A DNA stretch of 7,033 nucleotides, taken from Sulfurovum sp. (GTDB lineage Bacteria; Campylobacterota; Campylobacteria; Campylobacterales; Sulfurovaceae). Numbering within the stretch: the first letter of the stretch is position 1; every line of letters starts with the position of its first letter. Below are positions 5,597 through 7,033 of the stretch, one piece after another. The notes under the pieces were generated by a model. The model was not told where the DNA came from. It did no database searches and worked only from the letters and a program-made list of their open reading frames with translations. Position numbers and translations under genes: made by a program. Where the stretch lies: the NCBI GenBank assembly GCA_030634925.1, contig DAOVZV010000052.1, positions 1-7,033 of the forward strand, read 5' to 3'.

Positions 5597-7033
5597 TTAC
5601 TCCAATATTTCAAAATCTTTTTTGGTGTATATCACCAAATTTAACTTATTATAATATCCAATATGTCCAAAATTTATCTTGATTTTGGTATTATTTTTGG
5701 ATTTATGTTTTTTATCTTTGAAATATATAGCTATTTTGTTACCACCAAAGTAAAAGAAATCATCTCTATACAATCCCTCTATATCTTTGACTATCTCATT
5801 TTGTATAAACAATATATCTTTTTGATAATATAAATCTATATTTTGCTTTTGCTTTTTGGATAATATATATAGGTTTGTAATCTCTTTGAGACCTTTATAT
5901 GTCTTGATACCATCTACTCTCAAATCATACCTATAACCCTCTTTAAGTTTAGAGCCACATCCAAATAGATATACTCCTTTACCATCAATACTCTGCTTTA
6001 CAATAGCACTTCTGCCTCTTTTGAGTATGACTATCACATCTTTGAGTATTATGGGATTATCTAACCTATCTATGCTATAGAGATACTCTATACTCTTCTG
6101 CTTTATCTCTGTATTATTAGGTCTATCTTTCACATCTTTGATATAACTTTGGGTATCAAACTTGGCATATATTGGCAGATGGTCTGAATAGCCTTTGCCA
6201 TCTTTCCATCTATTGATATATCCTTTGGATGTAAATAGATAAGAGTATTTGAATACTCCAAAAGAGTTATTGACATAATCTACACCCACTCCATCAAACA
6301 TCTCTTTGGATAAGATTATACTATCCAAACTAGATTTATTACCATAGAATTTATAACTCCACCTATCATATACATCCAACTCTTGCCATAGATTATAGTG
6401 CCATGATTTATCTCTATTTGCTATATCATATTCTGATACCAATCTATCATTATATTTGGTCTGTAGTATATCATTGATAGCAGTCTTGCCATTGGTATCA
6501 TTAAATCTATCATTTAATCTTTGATACTCATCATAGTTACTATTGAAATCACCCAATAATATATACTCACTACCCTTTGGCAGTTGTGATATGCATCTTT
6601 GGAGTCTCTTGGCAGATTTTATCCTCTTACTCTCCATACCTCTATTGGCTTTTGATTTCCAATGATTGACAAAAAATCTAATCTCACTACCATCTATATC
6701 TATATTGGCTTCTAGTATATCCCTATCATATCTGCTTACCCTTACATTATTTTGGCTAATTATTTGGTATCTTGACAATATAGCTACTTGAATAGATGAG
6801 CCTTTTTTGTGCGTAACAGCACTATATTTATATCCACAACCAACGACCTCTAGCCTATCTGATAATAACTTTAAGGCATTTGTATTTTCTATCTCTTGAA
6901 GTCCTATAATATCAGCCTCCAAATCACAAATCACCTCTGATATGCTATTTAGTTTCATCTCTAGCATATCACTATTCCAACTATCTGTGTTTGGCATATA
7001 GTCAGGATACTCAGAACCCTGCTTTTGCATATC
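5597..7033 (-). CDS. EEP-family endonuclease/phosphatase with C-terminal OB-like region, 5' end outside window
   Basis: The frame is open to the right edge. The ATG at 7030-7028 is preceded by an Asp codon, giving D-MQKQGSEYPDYMPN, which resembles the region just after the N-F-D motif of this family. The true start therefore probably lies 20 or more residues further out. Numbered from that Met, the EEP motifs are LEADIIGLQEIEN (37-49, catalytic E46), FVNHWKSKANR (120-130, H123), ILLGDFNSNYDEY (157-169, D161 and N163), LDSIIL (235-240) and SDHLPIYAKF (282-291, D283 and H284). All key metal and catalytic residues are present, so a Mg2+-dependent phosphodiesterase or nuclease is expected. Residues 328-390 (ILKDVIVILKRG...GVYLFG...LKEGYRYDLRVDGIKTYKGLKEI) look like an OB fold, as in some secreted nucleases. 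The rest of the tail (390-477) is Lys-rich and unrecognised. The export signal, if any, would be beyond the edge. The substrate (DNA, RNA or a phosphoester) is not determined. Confidence 0.88.
   Translation of the reverse strand, partial: DMQKQGSEYPDYMPNTDSWNSDMLEMKLNSISEVICDLEADIIGLQEIENTNALKLLSDRLEVVGCGYKYSAVTHKKGSSIQVAILSRYQIISQNNVRVSRYDRDILEANIDIDGSEIRFFVNHWKSKANRGMESKRIKSAKRLQRCISQLPKGSEYILLGDFNSNYDEYQRLNDRFNDTNGKTAINDILQTKYNDRLVSEYDIANRDKSWHYNLWQELDVYDRWSYKFYGNKSSLDSIILSKEMFDGVGVDYVNNSFGVFKYSYLFTSKGYINRWKDGKGYSDHLPIYAKFDTQSYIKDVKDRPNNTEIKQKSIEYLYSIDRLDNPIILKDVIVILKRGRSAIVKQSIDGKGVYLFGCGSKLKEGYRYDLRVDGIKTYKGLKEITNLYILSKKQKQNIDLYYQKDILFIQNEIVKDIEGLYRDDFFYFGGNKIAIYFKDKKHKSKNNTKIKINFGHIGYYNKLNLVIYTKKDFEILE
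5600..5603 (-). promoter_or_regulatory. hemJ ribosome binding site inside the upstream CDS
   Basis: GGAG on the - strand, 6 bases before the hemJ ATG, overlaps the final Leu-Glu codons of the EEP nuclease gene, whose stop lies between it and the start. This supports the chosen hemJ start and suggests that hemJ translation is coupled to that of the upstream gene. Confidence 0.7.

Noticed and set aside
7028..7030. ATG as the true start of the EEP nuclease
   Set aside because: The frame continues to the window edge with an Asp codon, and the first EEP strand expected before this point is missing, so the start is most likely outside.

Overview
This is a low-GC, gene-dense window. It carries most of a Ter-type (tellurium resistance-like) stress gene cluster on the + strand, which converges on a short - strand operon. 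Frequent ATA and AGA codons, AT-rich composition, very tight gene packing and a HemJ-type protoporphyrinogen oxidase would fit a Campylobacterota (epsilonproteobacterial) genome such as a Sulfurimonas/Sulfurovum/Arcobacter relative. That placement is inferred from composition and gene content; no species marker is present.

Bases 2-1146 hold a TerD-family gene that enters from outside the window and a TerZ/TerX-like divergent TerD paralog, joined by a TAATG stop/start overlap. A 135-bp gap (1147-1281) follows, with two clear hairpins: a 12-bp perfect stem that probably ends the first transcript, and a longer 15-bp stem just upstream of the next ribosome binding site. Bases 1282-5151 form a compact five-gene unit: a second TerD, a TerB-like protein, a DUF475/TerC-superfamily membrane protein, an AIM24/TIGR00266-family protein and a phosphoribosyltransferase-TRSP fusion. 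Gaps between these genes are at most 9 bp, and terB and the DUF475 gene overlap, so they are very likely co-transcribed.

On the - strand, an endonuclease/exonuclease/phosphatase (EEP) family protein with a C-terminal OB-like region (start lies beyond the right edge) is followed after 3 bp by hemJ. hemJ ends tail to tail with the phosphoribosyltransferase gene, and a small hairpin sits over the junction.

From published comparative genomics of Ter systems, TerD proteins are Ca2+-binding cytoplasmic proteins, TerB is an acidic helical protein thought to work with TerC at the membrane, TerC/DUF475 proteins resemble metal-ion transporters, and the PRTase-TRSP protein belongs to a module proposed to make a nucleoside-like metabolite. 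The + strand unit therefore looks like a metal-linked envelope or stress response coupled to one enzyme of that biosynthetic module. The usual partner enzymes (ATP-grasp, HAD phosphatase, CitE-like lyase) are not in this window and could lie upstream. The role of the cluster in this organism, including any real tellurite resistance, is inference.
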